Assembly: GCF_003201875.1 (NCBI RefSeq)
Contig: NZ_QJKD01000004.1
Span: 124,001-188,000, forward strand
Length of the DNA: 64,000 nucleotides
Source of the DNA: Hungatella effluvii
GTDB taxonomy: Bacteria; Bacillota; Clostridia; Lachnospirales; Lachnospiraceae
Reading direction: 5' to 3'
The notes under the pieces were generated by a model that searched no databases, had not been told where the DNA came from, and was given only the letters and a program-made list of their open reading frames with translations. Below, in pieces: positions 32,258 through 42,622 of the stretch. The position numbers and the translations under genes are program-made. The first letter of the stretch is position 1, and each line of letters opens with the position of its first letter.

Positions 32258-32611
32258 TTGTTTTACCGCCCAGGAAATCATCCATTTTGTCCGCATCTCG
32301 TGGTCTGTGCCGACTGCGGGGAAACCGTGCCGGCATCCGCCGCCCGTTACATGGAGGGAGCCTATTACTGCAATACCTGTCTGTACATCTGCACAGCCTG
32401 CATGGAGTATATCGATCCCGCGGCAATGGAACGGAATATCGGACTGGAGCGCCGGAGCCGCTGCAAGTACCTGATGCCGTTACCGGAGGATGCCAGCCTG
32501 ACTATGGGCGGATATGAGTCCAGCGAGACAGACGCCCACCTCATCGACAACGGTGGGAATAATGTCTACGGTTATCGCACTCCGCCTCGATTGAGGAATA
32601 AGAAATATTAA
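32258..32611 (+). pseudogene. 5'-truncated zinc-ribbon/LIM-like protein
   Basis: The frame encodes VVCADCGE, then about 20 residues later YYCNTCLYICTAC, giving paired C-x2-C knuckles like a treble-clef or LIM-type zinc site. The frame has no ATG or ribosome site at its start and begins close to the attachment site, so the N-terminus was probably lost to element insertion or deletion. The C-terminal tail is polar. It may descend from another mobile element. Function unknown. Confidence 0.5.
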
Positions 32612-33246
32612 AAATGGAATAGATACGCTGGGAGCTTAGAACTTAAAAGCGGTTCGTATTCCCATACAGCATAGGGTTCTTGTAACACGATACTTGTGTT
32701 TGGCGAAGTGTTTTCGCTAATCGTCCATTCCCCGGTTTCAATGTCCTGGGTTAAGTAAAAATACTGTTCCGTATAGCCGTCATCCATGAAGGTCTTTGTA
32801 TGATCGTACTCCACATAATATTTGGCACGTACAACGATAAAGTGTTCTGCGAGATACTCGTCCGTCCAGCCCCGCGCTTCTGCAAGTTCGCTGCCGGAGT
32901 ACATAGCCGCTACACGCGCCGTTTCAGCGTCATCTACCTCAATTTCTTCTATACGCACTCGGAGCGTATATTCTTTGGCAGCCTGGCCTTCAATCGCGCT
33001 TTGGACGGTTTGCACCGGATCGGCAGACGGCTTTTGCAGCCATGGGTCAAACCAACCGAATTGGTATGCAGCAAATCCGCAAAGGGCAAGCAGCGCGGCA
33101 ATCACCGCAACGAGTGTCAGCGTCCGTTTTATATTCCGGTCTTTTTTCCCGGCAGGAGTTGTACTCATATTTCCCCTCACCTTTGCTTCAATGATATATG
33201 TATCATCAATCATTTCTAATGCGTCAAGTATATGATTTGCATTCAT
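32608..33246 (-). CDS. membrane-bound anti-sigma-factor-like protein
   Basis: 212 residues: a cytoplasmic N-terminus of about 40 residues, one membrane helix (about 42-62) and an extracytoplasmic domain of about 145 residues. Its start overlaps the stop of an ECF sigma factor gene by 4 nt (ATGA), the usual arrangement of a sigma factor with its anti-sigma factor. No zinc-binding H-x3-C-x2-C motif is seen, so it is not a ZAS-type protein. The outer domain presumably senses the signal. Specificity is unknown. Confidence 0.75.
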   Translation of the reverse strand: MNANHILDALEMIDDTYIIEAKVRGNMSTTPAGKKDRNIKRTLTLVAVIAALLALCGFAAYQFGWFDPWLQKPSADPVQTVQSAIEGQAAKEYTLRVRIEEIEVDDAETARVAAMYSGSELAEARGWTDEYLAEHFIVVRAKYYVEYDHTKTFMDDGYTEQYFYLTQDIETGEWTISENTSPNTSIVLQEPYAVWEYEPLLSSKLPAYLFHF

Positions 33247-33800
33247 ACTAATCCCTCCTTTTTTAGATAGGAAAGCAGTTTTGTCCTTGTCCTATGGAGC
33301 ATGGATTTTACTTTGCTGCTGCTAAAGCAAAAGTCCATGCTTATTTTTTCAATAGAGTCCAGATACCAGTAGCGGCAGAGAAAGACTTGCCTTTCCGTAA
33401 CCGGCAGACTGGCGATAAAGCGATTGAGTGTTTTCGCCAGTTCCATCGCAATAATTTGATCCTCTACCACAACATTGGATGGAACACATTCCGAAAGTTC
33501 GTCAAGGGCAAGGGACACTTGGCTTCCGCCGCGTTTATCCCGGTGGCTGTCCCGCCATCTTTTCAGGGATACGCGGCGGGTGATTTTGCCGAGGAAAGTC
33601 CCCAGGACTGACGGACGATGGGGAGGAATGGTATTCCATGCACCAAGGTAGGTATCATTCACACTCTCGTCCGCATCCTCTTTATCGCGGAGGATATTAT
33701 AGGCAATAGCGTAACAATAATTTCCATATTTCGATGCGGTTTCCGTTATTGCACACTCGCTTCGCATCCAATATAAATCGACAATTCTGCTGTCCTCCAT
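33243..33800 (-). CDS. ECF-type RNA polymerase sigma factor
   Basis: About 185 residues. Region 2 is seen in YCYAIAYNILRDKEDADESVNDTYLGAW and region 4 in LPVTERQVFLCRYWYLDSIEKISMDFCFSSSKVKSMLHRTRTKL. The ATG at 33800 has AAAGGAGG upstream; the longer frame to 33842 does not. Translationally coupled to the membrane anti-sigma-like gene. The pair is read toward the element end, on the chromosomal side of the attachment site. The target promoters are not identifiable here. Confidence 0.85.
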   Translation of the reverse strand: MEDSRIVDLYWMRSECAITETASKYGNYCYAIAYNILRDKEDADESVNDTYLGAWNTIPPHRPSVLGTFLGKITRRVSLKRWRDSHRDKRGGSQVSLALDELSECVPSNVVVEDQIIAMELAKTLNRFIASLPVTERQVFLCRYWYLDSIEKISMDFCFSSSKVKSMLHRTRTKLLSYLKKEGLV

Positions 33801-34043
33801 AATTTTACCTCCTTTGGTCTGTGCCATAACCCCTTCATCCATCTACTACCCGTTTTTTGTCTATGGTTGCACCGTGCGCTTCTTTTTTTATTCTATTTTC
33901 TTTTACCGGTACAGGCAAGAGCATAAATGAAAAATCATACGGTTATAAGTTTTGCTTCTGTTTTGTTGTCCTTATGCGTATTCAAAGCGTAAAGAAGAAG
34001 TATAAAATAAAAAAGGAGCAATACCAAGCCATCTTTTGGGGGG

Positions 34044-34215
34044 GATATCCTGGAATACAAGGGAAAATACTATTCGCTTACCGGAAGCCGTATCCCTTAC
34101 CTGCGGAACAAAGCAGTTGATGACAGATTTTTCATTCTCACCCTTTTCGCAATAGCCTATGAAATCGAAGCAGCGGGCACTTATGACCCGGATGAGATTA
34201 TGGACGTACAGCTTG
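34044..34215 (+). pseudogene. fragment of a ParM/StbA-like actin-family protein
   Basis: In this frame the sequence reads DILEYKGKYYSLTGSRIPY and continues VDDRFFILTLFAIAYEI to VQLAVGL, a segment I recognise from ParM/StbA-like segregation proteins of clostridial elements. It has no start and then runs into unrelated sequence that is antisense to an XRE regulator. It is a relic of another mobile element. Confidence 0.5.
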
Positions 34216-34424
34216 CGGTGGGGCTGCTCAACGAGGCAGTCTGTTTCCCACAGGTTTATGCCGCCTCGGTTCCCCTGTTTGGCAAGCTCTGTGAGCGCAT
34301 GATTGACCTGCGCAGCCCCAGCCGCAGGGGGCAAAGAAAAAACTTCGCAAATCAGAGGATATCCGGATTGATGACGCTGAGGCAGTTCTTGGTGAAGACA
34401 AAAGGCTACCCGTTCACAGAGGAT

Positions 34425-34658
34425 GCTGTCACAGAGCAAATCGCTCAGTGTGCATTCCAGCGCGTTGGCAATCTTGACCAGCGTGCCAAGCCCCACCTTG
34501 GACGCCGCCCTCTCTATGTGAGAAGTGTTCGAGGGTTCTATAACGACACGCTCCGCAAGGACACTCTGCGTAATTCCCTTTTCCTTGCGAATCCTGTTGA
34601 TTCTTTCACCAAGTGCCTCATAGTTTAATTCTACAGATTCACCACCTGACTTTTTCAT
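34425..34658 (-). pseudogene. truncated XRE-family regulator
   Basis: From the ATG at 34658 about 77 residues match an XRE helix-turn-helix (ALGERINRIRKEKGITQSVL, then NTSHIERAASKVGLGTLVKIANALECTLSDLLCDS). After that the minus-strand frame stays open to 33972 but encodes sequence antisense to the ParM-like relic, so the normal C-terminus has been replaced. A fusion product could still be made; more likely it is debris of an old element. Confidence 0.6.
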
Positions 34659-35160
34659 AATGTTATTGTAGCCCCTTTTAGGAAGTGATAAAATAATACT
34701 GTACTCATAAAAGGGGTTATATTCATCAGTAAAGGAGAATTGAAATGACTGAGATGGTCTGCACAATTACCGGGGGAGTATCGGCGTAGAAACATGGGCG
34801 GCTGGTGGGGAACCTTTTGTCGGTGGAAATCCTCTGCGACGAAAACCTGCTGTGGAGTGTTACAGACGGGCAAATTAAGCTGACACAGAACGGCGATTAC
34901 GAGATGTCCGGCACATGGAGCGGAACGCTGACTGGCATAGGGCCTCTAATCGAAAAGCCGTCATCATTCCGGTTGCAGGCAACCAACAAATATGATAAAA
35001 TGTGATTATAAAATAAAGGAAATGCGAATACGTGAAGACGTATTCGCATTTCGTCGTTTTAGGGAATATGAACGAATTTGTTCATATTGGCAGAGCTTGT
35101 CGGTAAAGTAGATGAGGCAGTGAATGGGCTGCAATATGCAGTCCCTGGAAAAGGAGGTAT
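34659..35160 (+). other. gene fragments of unknown origin
   Basis: A short open segment (34744-34785, beginning MTEMVCTITG) hits a stop and a second (34805-35005) continues with an alternating beta-strand pattern (GQIKLTQNGDYEMSGTWSGTL). Together they look like one small broken gene. A hairpin of the type AATGCGAATACGT-GAAG-ACGTATTCGCATT lies at about 35021-35049 and would terminate it. Not recognised further. Confidence 0.35.
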
Positions 35161-36167
35161 ATGATAACGAAACAAGAAAGTAAGAATTTGAATTATGAAG
35201 ACTATCAGGATTTTTTTGACGCGGCAGAGGGTTTTATTAAAGAACCTCTGCGGTATGATAAGGACAACAAGACGGAACAGGAATTTAAAGACAGGGTGAA
35301 AGAACGGATTGAACTTTGTCCGGCTTGTGTCAATAAGAGTTTATGGCGGCAGGCGCTTCTCAACAATATGCACGGGCTGTACCGGGTATGCGATTCAATC
35401 TAGCAAGCGCAGCGCTGAATCTATACTGGGAAAACGCAGACACCGAAAAGAAGCGCCCGGTTAAAGCCATTATCCTCACCCACACCCACATAGACCACTA
35501 CGGCGGAATACAGGGAGTGATGGATGCCCATCGCAGGGGACGCCATGGCACGGCGGTCCACCTACCAGTACGGCACGCTGCTGGCTGTCAGGGGCGATGG
35601 CAAAGGCAAGATAGATGCAGGACTGGGAAAGGATATCCAGCAGGGAGGTACCGTGAGCTTTCAGACACCGGATATTACCATTGTTCCCAATCCTAAGGAT
35701 GACAAAAACCCTGACTGGGAGCACGTTGGCGATACCATATTTGAGCTGGCAAACATAGAGATTGACGGAATATGCTTTGAATTTTTCTTTGCCCCGAGAC
35801 GGAGGCTCCCGCCGAGATGACAATATGGATAGAAGGGGAGTCCCGCAATTGCCTGATAGCTGCGGAAGTGGCAACCCACACGCTCCACAACATACTGACG
35901 CCCCGCGGCGCGGAGGTGAGGGACACTAGAAAATGGTGGAAGACCCTCGATAAGCTGCTGCTCCGGTATGGCGAAAGTATGAGTTGTATCTGCGCCACCC
36001 ATCACTGGTCCGTCGTGGAGAAGCACAGCAAAGGACGGTGCCGGACTTTCCTGGAGCAGCAGCGTGACACCTATAAATTCCTGCATGACCAGACAGCCCC
36101 GAATTTTAATATTGTGCTGCCGAAAAAAGAGCTTAGATCAGACTTTAGGACAGGAGGAAAAGCATGA
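35161..36167 (+). pseudogene. shattered alkylsulfatase-type metallo-beta-lactamase-fold hydrolase
   Basis: Pieces in several frames match consecutive parts of SDS-hydrolase-like alkylsulfatases: an N-terminal part ending LWRQALLNNMHGLY, then after an apparent deletion the metal-binding segment ILTHTHIDHYGG, then GDAMARRSTYQYGTLL and GAGLGKD, then GDTIFELANIE, and finally EMTIWIEGES, ATHTLHNILTPRGAEVRD and THHWSV to the end. Intact enzymes are about 600 residues in one frame; here frameshifts and missing segments exclude activity. The start still has a good ribosome site (AAGGAGG). Its end overlaps the start of the next gene. Confidence 0.7.
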
Positions 36168-39100
36168 GATTTCAGATAAAAAACAATTGGCGTATTTATT
36201 GACTGTGATCATGATTGCAGTACAGTTTCCGTATGTGGCTCTGGCAAAGCCAGATGTGCCGGATACCAAAACCGTGGCATCGTTTTCCCCGCTCAGGGAC
36301 GATATGAAACAACAGACTGTCCCGACGGGAACAGAGCGAGAGGATTTGATTCTGCCGGATCAACTGGAGGCGGAGATAATCGAAGAGCCGGAGGAAAACC
36401 TGGATACTGCCACGCCCTCGCAGGCAGAAAAAGAGGAAGGGGAATCCACACCGGATTTCGTGTATTCGGCGTGGATTCCGGTGACCTGGGACAGCGAGCC
36501 GGAGTATGACGGCGATACGGAGGGAAGCTACGTGTTTACTGCGGATATCGGTGACTATATGATGGCGGACAGTGTGAAACCACCCCAAATTACCGTAACC
36601 GTGGAAAACTCTGAATTTCTCCCGCCGGATGCCGGCGCCGCAAAGCTCGCCTCCAGTCTTTTGGATGGAGGAGGGGAAAAAGTTTTTGAATCGCCTTTTG
36701 ATTTTCTTGCCGCTATGGGGACTGGTGACATTCAGCCCGGAGACGTTATTTTAGCAAACTTTACGCTAAACTCAGATTGGATTTTTAATGAAGAAGTGTT
36801 AGCAGACGTAACAATCATCTATTATGTAAAAGGATACTTCCATGCGAGCTTTGGAAATGTAGGAAACCTCACCTTAAAACAGGGAGTGATTGAGCTGCTC
36901 GGCAAAGTAGAATCGCTGACAATAGAAGATGGATATGTCAGGGCTTCCAATGATTCAGAGATAAAAGATATCACAATGATGGGCGGTAAATTAGACATAA
37001 ATTCATCCTGCAATATCACTGGTAAATTTAGCTATCAGGGCGGTACCATAAACGGGGATTTCAGATTGTCCGGGGATGGTGTGTTTATAAATGACAGTGA
37101 TAACTATGTTAAAGTCTTAATGGATTCCAATGAGTATACCATTTATCCCGGAGTAGAAATGAAGGCAGGTGGAACTCTCTTAAACCCGGTTATACTGGAT
37201 AATGTGGAGGGCGGATTTGTAACTGTCAGCTCTTCAATGGTAGAGGCAGGTCAAACCTTTGATGTTAAAGTCGTTACTAATGAAGGCTATGTATTTCAAA
37301 GGGTGGACGTATCAAAGTATATGGGGGGTGTTTTTCTCTCCGCTCTCGATCAATCCTTCCAGTTGCAGATGCCGTATGAAGGAGCTATCCTCACGCCGGT
37401 ATTCTATAGTAAGAATGCTTCGTTATCAAGCCTGCGGTATCAGGTGAATGGGGAAGTTTCTGTTGATGTGCCTGGGTTTACAGGTGATCGGGATACATAC
37501 CACGTGTCTCTGCCGCCTGACACGCCGCAGGATGCGGTCATTGTCTTGAAAGGAGTTCCGGAACACAAAGGGGCAAAGGTCGTGGGGAATCCCCAAATCA
37601 CCCTTTCCGGCGGAGCCGGCCGTGCGGCACTCACTGTTGAGGCAGAGGCGTTTGAGGAAAGGGATGCCGACGCCAAGACCTATGTAAAGACATACACCGT
37701 GGATTTTTCCATAGGAAGCGATTATGATATTGTCCCACTTTCTCCAAATCAGGACTTTGGAAAAGCCGAGGCAGGTTATCTCCCCTCCTCTGCCGCGAAG
37801 ACCGTGAGTTTTGAGAACACGGGAACCTTGCCGTTAAATGTAACAGGCGGCATCCTGTCAAAGGTGGAAGCATTTGAAGTTGTGAATCATCCAACGAAAA
37901 CCGTATTGCTCGCGGCAGGTGAAACAATATCCTATACCATACAGCCGAAATCCGGTCTGGAGCCGGGAGTATATGAGGATACGTTTACCGTCCATACGGC
38001 GGAAGGCGTCACCGCAGCAGTGAACCTAAAGTTTACAGTGACAGAAAAGACCGTTCAGACCGTCACCGTCACCTTTGACCCTGCGGGAGGGACGCGGACC
38101 GGCGGAGGAGAACTGATACAGGCGGTTCCCGTGGGCGGCGGGGCGGCTGCCCCGGAGGTGACCCGTGACGGATATACCTTTACCGGGTGGGATAAGGATT
38201 TTACAAAGGTGACGGCGGATATGACTGTCACCGCTTTATGGAAGAAAAATTATGCCATTGAGGTATCCCCTGCCGACCTGGACTTTGGCACTGCCGAGGA
38301 AGGTTATGAGGGCTACTCTTACACAAAGACTATGAATTTTACGAATACGGGAGCCCGTCCAATGAATATTACAGGTGTCGTCCTGTCAAAGGCGGAAGCA
38401 TTTGAACTTGAAAGCAATCCGCCAGGACCAATGCCGTTTTTGATAAATCAGGGATTCACCTATTTAATACGACCGAAGTCCGGTCTGGCGCCGGGAGTAT
38501 ATGAGGATACGTATACCCTCCATACAGTGGAAGGCGCCACCGCCACAGGGAACCTAAAGTTTACGGTGACAAAAAAGACCGTTCAGACCGTCACCGTCAC
38601 CTTTGACCCTGCGGGAGGGATGCGGACCGGCGGTGGGGAACTGACACAGGCAGTCCCGGTGGGCGGAGCGGCAGCTGCCCCGGAGGTGGCCCGTGACGGA
38701 TATACCTTTACCGGTTGGGATAAGGATTTTACAAAGGTGGCGGCGGATATGACTGTCACCGCTTCATGGGAGAAAAATGGCTTCTATGGGATTGAGCCAC
38801 TCTCTGCCGATCAGGACTTTGGCAAGGCCGAGGCAGGCTATCTCCCCTCCTCTGCCGAAAAAACCGTGAGTTTTGAGAACACGGGAACCTTGCCGTTAAA
38901 TGTAACAGGCGGCATCCTGTCGAAGGCGGAAGCATTTGAAGTTGTGAACCATCCAACGAAAACCGTATTGCTCGCAGCAGGTGAAACAATATCCTATTCC
39001 ATACAACCGAAATCCGGTCTGGAGCCGGGAGTATATGAGGATACGTTTACCGTCCATACGGCGGAGGGCATCACCGCGGTAGTGAACCTAAAGTTTATGG

Positions 39101-39714
39101 TGACAGAAAAGACCGTTCAGACCGTTACCGTCACCTTTGACCTTGCGGGAGGGACGCGGACCGGCGGAGGGGAACTGACACAGGCTGTCCCGGCAGGCGG
39201 AGCGGCGGCTGCCCCGGAGGTGACCCGTAACGGATATACCTTTACCGGTTGGGATAAAGATTTTACAAAGGTGGCGGCGGATATGACTGTCACCGCTTTA
39301 TGGGATAAGAATACAGGTTCGTCGGACAGTGGCGGCGATTCCTCGTCGGACAGCAGCAAAACTTCCTCCGCGGATGCATCGGTCCTCCACGGGGACTGGG
39401 AACAGACCGCTGCGGGCGTGTGGCTGTTTAAGATGCCAGACGGTTCCTATGCAAAGAACCGTTGGGGTCAGGTAAACGGTCTGTGGTACTACTTTGATGC
39501 GGAGGGCAGAATGCTGACGAATTGGTACTATGACCAAAATTACAGGAAATGGTTCTATTTCGATCCGAGTGGAAGCATGGCGGTCGGATGGAGGCAGATT
39601 GACGGGAAGTGGTATTATTTCAATCCGGTTTCCGATGGAACCAAAGGAGCGATGGCAGCAGATATCGAGGTGGACGGATATACCCTTGGGGCAGATGGCG
39701 CGGCAATTCACTGA
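36164..39714 (+). CDS. repeat-rich surface protein with choline-binding-type C-terminus; start frameshifted at an A6 tract
   Basis: The long frame encodes a signal peptide (KKQLAYLLTVIMIAVQFPYVALAKP), an acidic region, a beta-helix-like region with pectate-lyase-type rungs (about 36700-37150), three modules of about 175 residues (each an ASH-like domain plus an InlB/Flg_new-type repeat ending GYTFTGWDKDFTKV), a Ser-rich linker, and two to three cell-wall-binding repeats (GLWYYFDAEGRM, GKWYYFNP). The ATG with ideal ribosome site (36164, AGGAGG) is one base out of frame: the A6 tract at 36178-36183 would need seven A. The long frame itself is open from an unlikely ATG at 36064. Surface adhesion or wall binding is expected. 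Confidence 0.75.
37735..39306 (+). repeat. three tandem ~520-540-bp repeats inside the surface protein gene
   Basis: Units begin near 37735, 38257 and 38800. Units 1 and 3 are nearly identical at the DNA level over long stretches; unit 2 diverges in its ASH-like half but is near-identical in the InlB-like half. Confidence 0.85.
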
Positions 39715-39772
39715 TTTTTCTTACATCCAACGTACCATAATGCTATATTCATCTTAAGGGGGGTGGAAACAT

Positions 39773-40453
39773 ATGGACTATTCTTATCGGCTGCTGGCAG
39801 TTGATGATGAACCGGATATTCTGCGGACAAACCGCCGGTATCTGGAGGCGCGGGGATACCGGGTGGATTCAGCCGTCTGTGCGCAGGATGCCCTGGAATT
39901 GTTAAAAAAACATAGCTATGACTGTATTCTGTTAGACGTGCTGCTTCCGGATATGAACGGATTTGCACTGTGTGAGGCTGTGCGCGCGCTTACTTTTGCC
40001 CCAATCCTGTTTTTGAGCTGTATGGATGATGAGGAGGATAAGATAAAGGGGCTGATGGCAGGCGGCGATGACTACATCACCAAGCCATACAGTCTAAAGG
40101 AGCTGGCGGCTCGGGTGTATGCCCAGGTGAGGCGCAGCGCCATGAAAGGATTTGCCATCGACCACCAGAACCAGATTCTGCGGATTGACAACCGGATTAT
40201 TCCTCTGGCACAAAAGGAATTTGATTTGTTCCTGTTTTTGCTGGGGAATCCGGGCAGGGTCCTGTCGGCGGCGGAGCTGTACCGGGAAGTGTGGCGTACG
40301 GGGAAAGCGGATGCGGCCAATACCGTGGCGGTTCATATGTTACGGCTAAGGCACAAGCTGGAGGACGCGGAGCCCGTCATTGGTCAGATTGAGACAATCC
40401 GCGGCGAGGGATACCGGTTTATGCCCAAGGAGAAAGCGAGGACCATGCTATGA
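39773..40453 (+). CDS. OmpR/PhoB-family response regulator
   Basis: 226 residues. Receiver domain with acidic pocket D11-D12, phosphoacceptor Asp55 (ILLDVLLPD) and Lys104 (YITKPY), followed by a winged-helix output domain (from about 130) ending in the typical IRGEGYRF. GGGGGTGG precedes the ATG. It overlaps the next histidine kinase gene by 4 nt, so the two form a two-component system. Position 60 nt after the surface-protein gene suggests that it might regulate that gene, but no binding site was identified. Confidence 0.93.
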   Translation: MDYSYRLLAVDDEPDILRTNRRYLEARGYRVDSAVCAQDALELLKKHSYDCILLDVLLPDMNGFALCEAVRALTFAPILFLSCMDDEEDKIKGLMAGGDDYITKPYSLKELAARVYAQVRRSAMKGFAIDHQNQILRIDNRIIPLAQKEFDLFLFLLGNPGRVLSAAELYREVWRTGKADAANTVAVHMLRLRHKLEDAEPVIGQIETIRGEGYRFMPKEKARTML

Positions 40454-42420
40454 AACGGTTTTTGGCAGTATTTCTGTTGATTTTTTCCCTGTGCCTTGCT
40501 CTGTTTTTCACTTCCTCCAAATCTTTTGTCTCCAGGGGACCGGCGGCTGGAGAGGGAGTTCTTGATTACCGTGAGACTGATTTTACGTCTTCCGTGTACG
40601 CTCTGAGCGGACAGTGGGAGTTTTATTACGGCAGACTGTACACCCCGGAGGATTTCCGGCAAGGCATTCCCGAGGGGATGGAATATATTGATCTTCCAGG
40701 ACCATGGACCCAAAAGGGGTATCCTGGACTCGGCTATGCTACTTACCGTCTGAAAATCCTGACGGAGCCGGGGCAGCCCTATCTTCTCTATATCCCGGAG
40801 ATCATGTCTTCCTCGGTTATCTGGTTGAACGGGGAAGATTTTTACCGGGCCGGACGGGTGGGAACCTCGGATGTGGAGACGGTCACCGGAGTGCGCAATG
40901 AGCTGCTGACCGCCGTTTCCGCAGACGGTGTCCTGGAGCTTGTGGTTCAGTCTGCCAATTACAGGATGAACGGAAGCGGGATTTTTTATCCGCTTCTCAT
41001 TGGACGGGATACGGTGCTGATCCATCACATACTCTGGCAGCGCACGGTGCTGGCTGCCGCACTGGGCGGCATCCTGCTGATCGGTGTCTATCATCTGTTC
41101 CTGTATTTCTTCCGCCGGCGGGAGCTTTTATATCTGACCTTCAGCCTCATCTGTCTGACTGCGGTGATGCGGCTGGGGATGGAGAGCAATGCCCTGGTTC
41201 AGTATTTTCTGCGGGGCGGGATTGGATTTGTTTTGAGCCGGGTATTCCTGCTGCTGTTTACCACACACAGCATGTTTATCTGTCTTTTCATGATACAGGC
41301 TCTTTCCATCCGTCTGGGACGGCGTCTGCGTTTATTTTACGTGTTCTGCTTTGCCGTGCCCATGGCTGGAATCTGTATCCTGCCCTATGCAACAGCGGTT
41401 GCCGGGATGTTTCTGGTCATGATACCGTTTGGCGTTTCCATCGTTCTGGCGGTACGGACGAAAAAAATCGGCAGGGATCCATACCGTCTACTGTATCTGT
41501 GCAGTATGGTGACCTTTGTTTTCTATGGACCTCTGTCAAAAACGGTATTGGAGGGTGATCTGTTTGTCCCCGGTATCGTCCCGAATATGTTTTTAATCCT
41601 CAGCCAGTGTGTCATGCTGTCGCGCAGCTACGCCCAGGCCCACGAAGAGGTGGAGCGGGTCAATGCAAATTTGGAGGGACTGGTGGAACAGCGGACGGCT
41701 CAGCTAAACAGCGCCAATGAACAACTGGCTGCTTCCCAGGCGGCTCTCCGGGAGATGATCAGCAACATATCACACGACTTAAAGACTCCGCTGACCGTGC
41801 TGAACAACTACTTAGAGCTGCTGGGAGATGAGACGATTGCCTCCAGCGAGCAGGAGCGGACCGAATATCTGGGGATTGCCTACAACAAGAATCTGGATTT
41901 GCAGCGGCTCATTCACAACCTGTTTGAGGTCACCCGGATGGAGGGAGGAACCACAGTCTACCACCTGGAATGGGTTTCCGCGTACAGTCTTATGGCGGAG
42001 GCAGGAAGAAAATACGGAGATTTGGTTTGTGATAAGGGACTCTCTTTCCATGCAGAGAGTAACGATACGCTGGAACTGAAGATAGACAAAAATAAGATAT
42101 GGAGCGTGCTGGACAACCTGATTTACAATGCGCTGCGTTACACGCCGGAGGGTCAAAGAATCTCCCTCTCCCTTTTCAGAAATGGGGACCGGGCGGAGCT
42201 TACCGTTGCCGATACCGGGGAAGGGATAGGCGCAGAGCATCTTCCCCATATTTTTGAGCGGTTCTACAAGGTCTCGGCGGAGCGCGGGGAGAAGGACGGC
42301 TCCAGCGGACTGGGACTTTATATTGTGAAAACCACGGTGGAAGCTATGGACGGCACCGTGTCGGTGGTAAGCGAGCCGGGAAAGGGAACGACCTTTACCT
42401 TGACATTTCCTGCGAGATGA
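40450..42420 (+). CDS. sensor histidine kinase with 7TMR-DISM-type sensor
   Basis: 656 residues. Signal-type first helix, an extracytoplasmic beta-sandwich (about 40-195) of the 7TMR-DISMED2 kind (PGPWTQKGYPGLGYATYRLKI, YIPEIMSSSVIWLNG), seven membrane helices (about 195-390), a coiled coil, then HisKA with His442 (ISNISHDLKTPLT) and a HATPase domain with N, G1 (DTGEGIG) and G2 (GLGLYIV) boxes. The DISMED2 fold binds carbohydrate-like ligands, so a sugar or wall fragment is a reasonable ligand. It pairs with the overlapping OmpR-type regulator. Confidence 0.9.
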   Translation: MKRFLAVFLLIFSLCLALFFTSSKSFVSRGPAAGEGVLDYRETDFTSSVYALSGQWEFYYGRLYTPEDFRQGIPEGMEYIDLPGPWTQKGYPGLGYATYRLKILTEPGQPYLLYIPEIMSSSVIWLNGEDFYRAGRVGTSDVETVTGVRNELLTAVSADGVLELVVQSANYRMNGSGIFYPLLIGRDTVLIHHILWQRTVLAAALGGILLIGVYHLFLYFFRRRELLYLTFSLICLTAVMRLGMESNALVQYFLRGGIGFVLSRVFLLLFTTHSMFICLFMIQALSIRLGRRLRLFYVFCFAVPMAGICILPYATAVAGMFLVMIPFGVSIVLAVRTKKIGRDPYRLLYLCSMVTFVFYGPLSKTVLEGDLFVPGIVPNMFLILSQCVMLSRSYAQAHEEVERVNANLEGLVEQRTAQLNSANEQLAASQAALREMISNISHDLKTPLTVLNNYLELLGDETIASSEQERTEYLGIAYNKNLDLQRLIHNLFEVTRMEGGTTVYHLEWVSAYSLMAEAGRKYGDLVCDKGLSFHAESNDTLELKIDKNKIWSVLDNLIYNALRYTPEGQRISLSLFRNGDRAELTVADTGEGIGAEHLPHIFERFYKVSAERGEKDGSSGLGLYIVKTTVEAMDGTVSVVSEPGKGTTFTLTFPAR

Positions 42421-42451
42421 GGGGGCTGTGTTTTCATAGAAAATATTATTT

Positions 42452-42483
42452 AAAGTTGGCTGCCATATATGGCAGCCAACTTT
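42452..42483. terminator. bidirectional terminator
   Basis: A perfect 13-bp stem (AAAGTTGGCTGCC / GGCAGCCAACTTT) around a small AT loop, after the kinase gene and before the end of the converging GntR gene. Confidence 0.85.
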
Positions 42484-42622
42484 CGTTTTGAAAGAGAGGC
42501 TATGTATGCCAATTATTCCATGGTATTACCGTTTGGCGGTTGATATTGTTCCGGGAAAAATGATACGATGGTCAGGTATTCGGCTTTTTGTGTGATGGGA
42601 GAGACAGTATAGCTTCAATCTG

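Noticed and set aside
31938-32426. 162-residue minus-strand frame containing ERIRTAGLPLRR
   Set aside because: This peptide is the well-known shadow translation of a tRNA end; no ribosome site or protein features.
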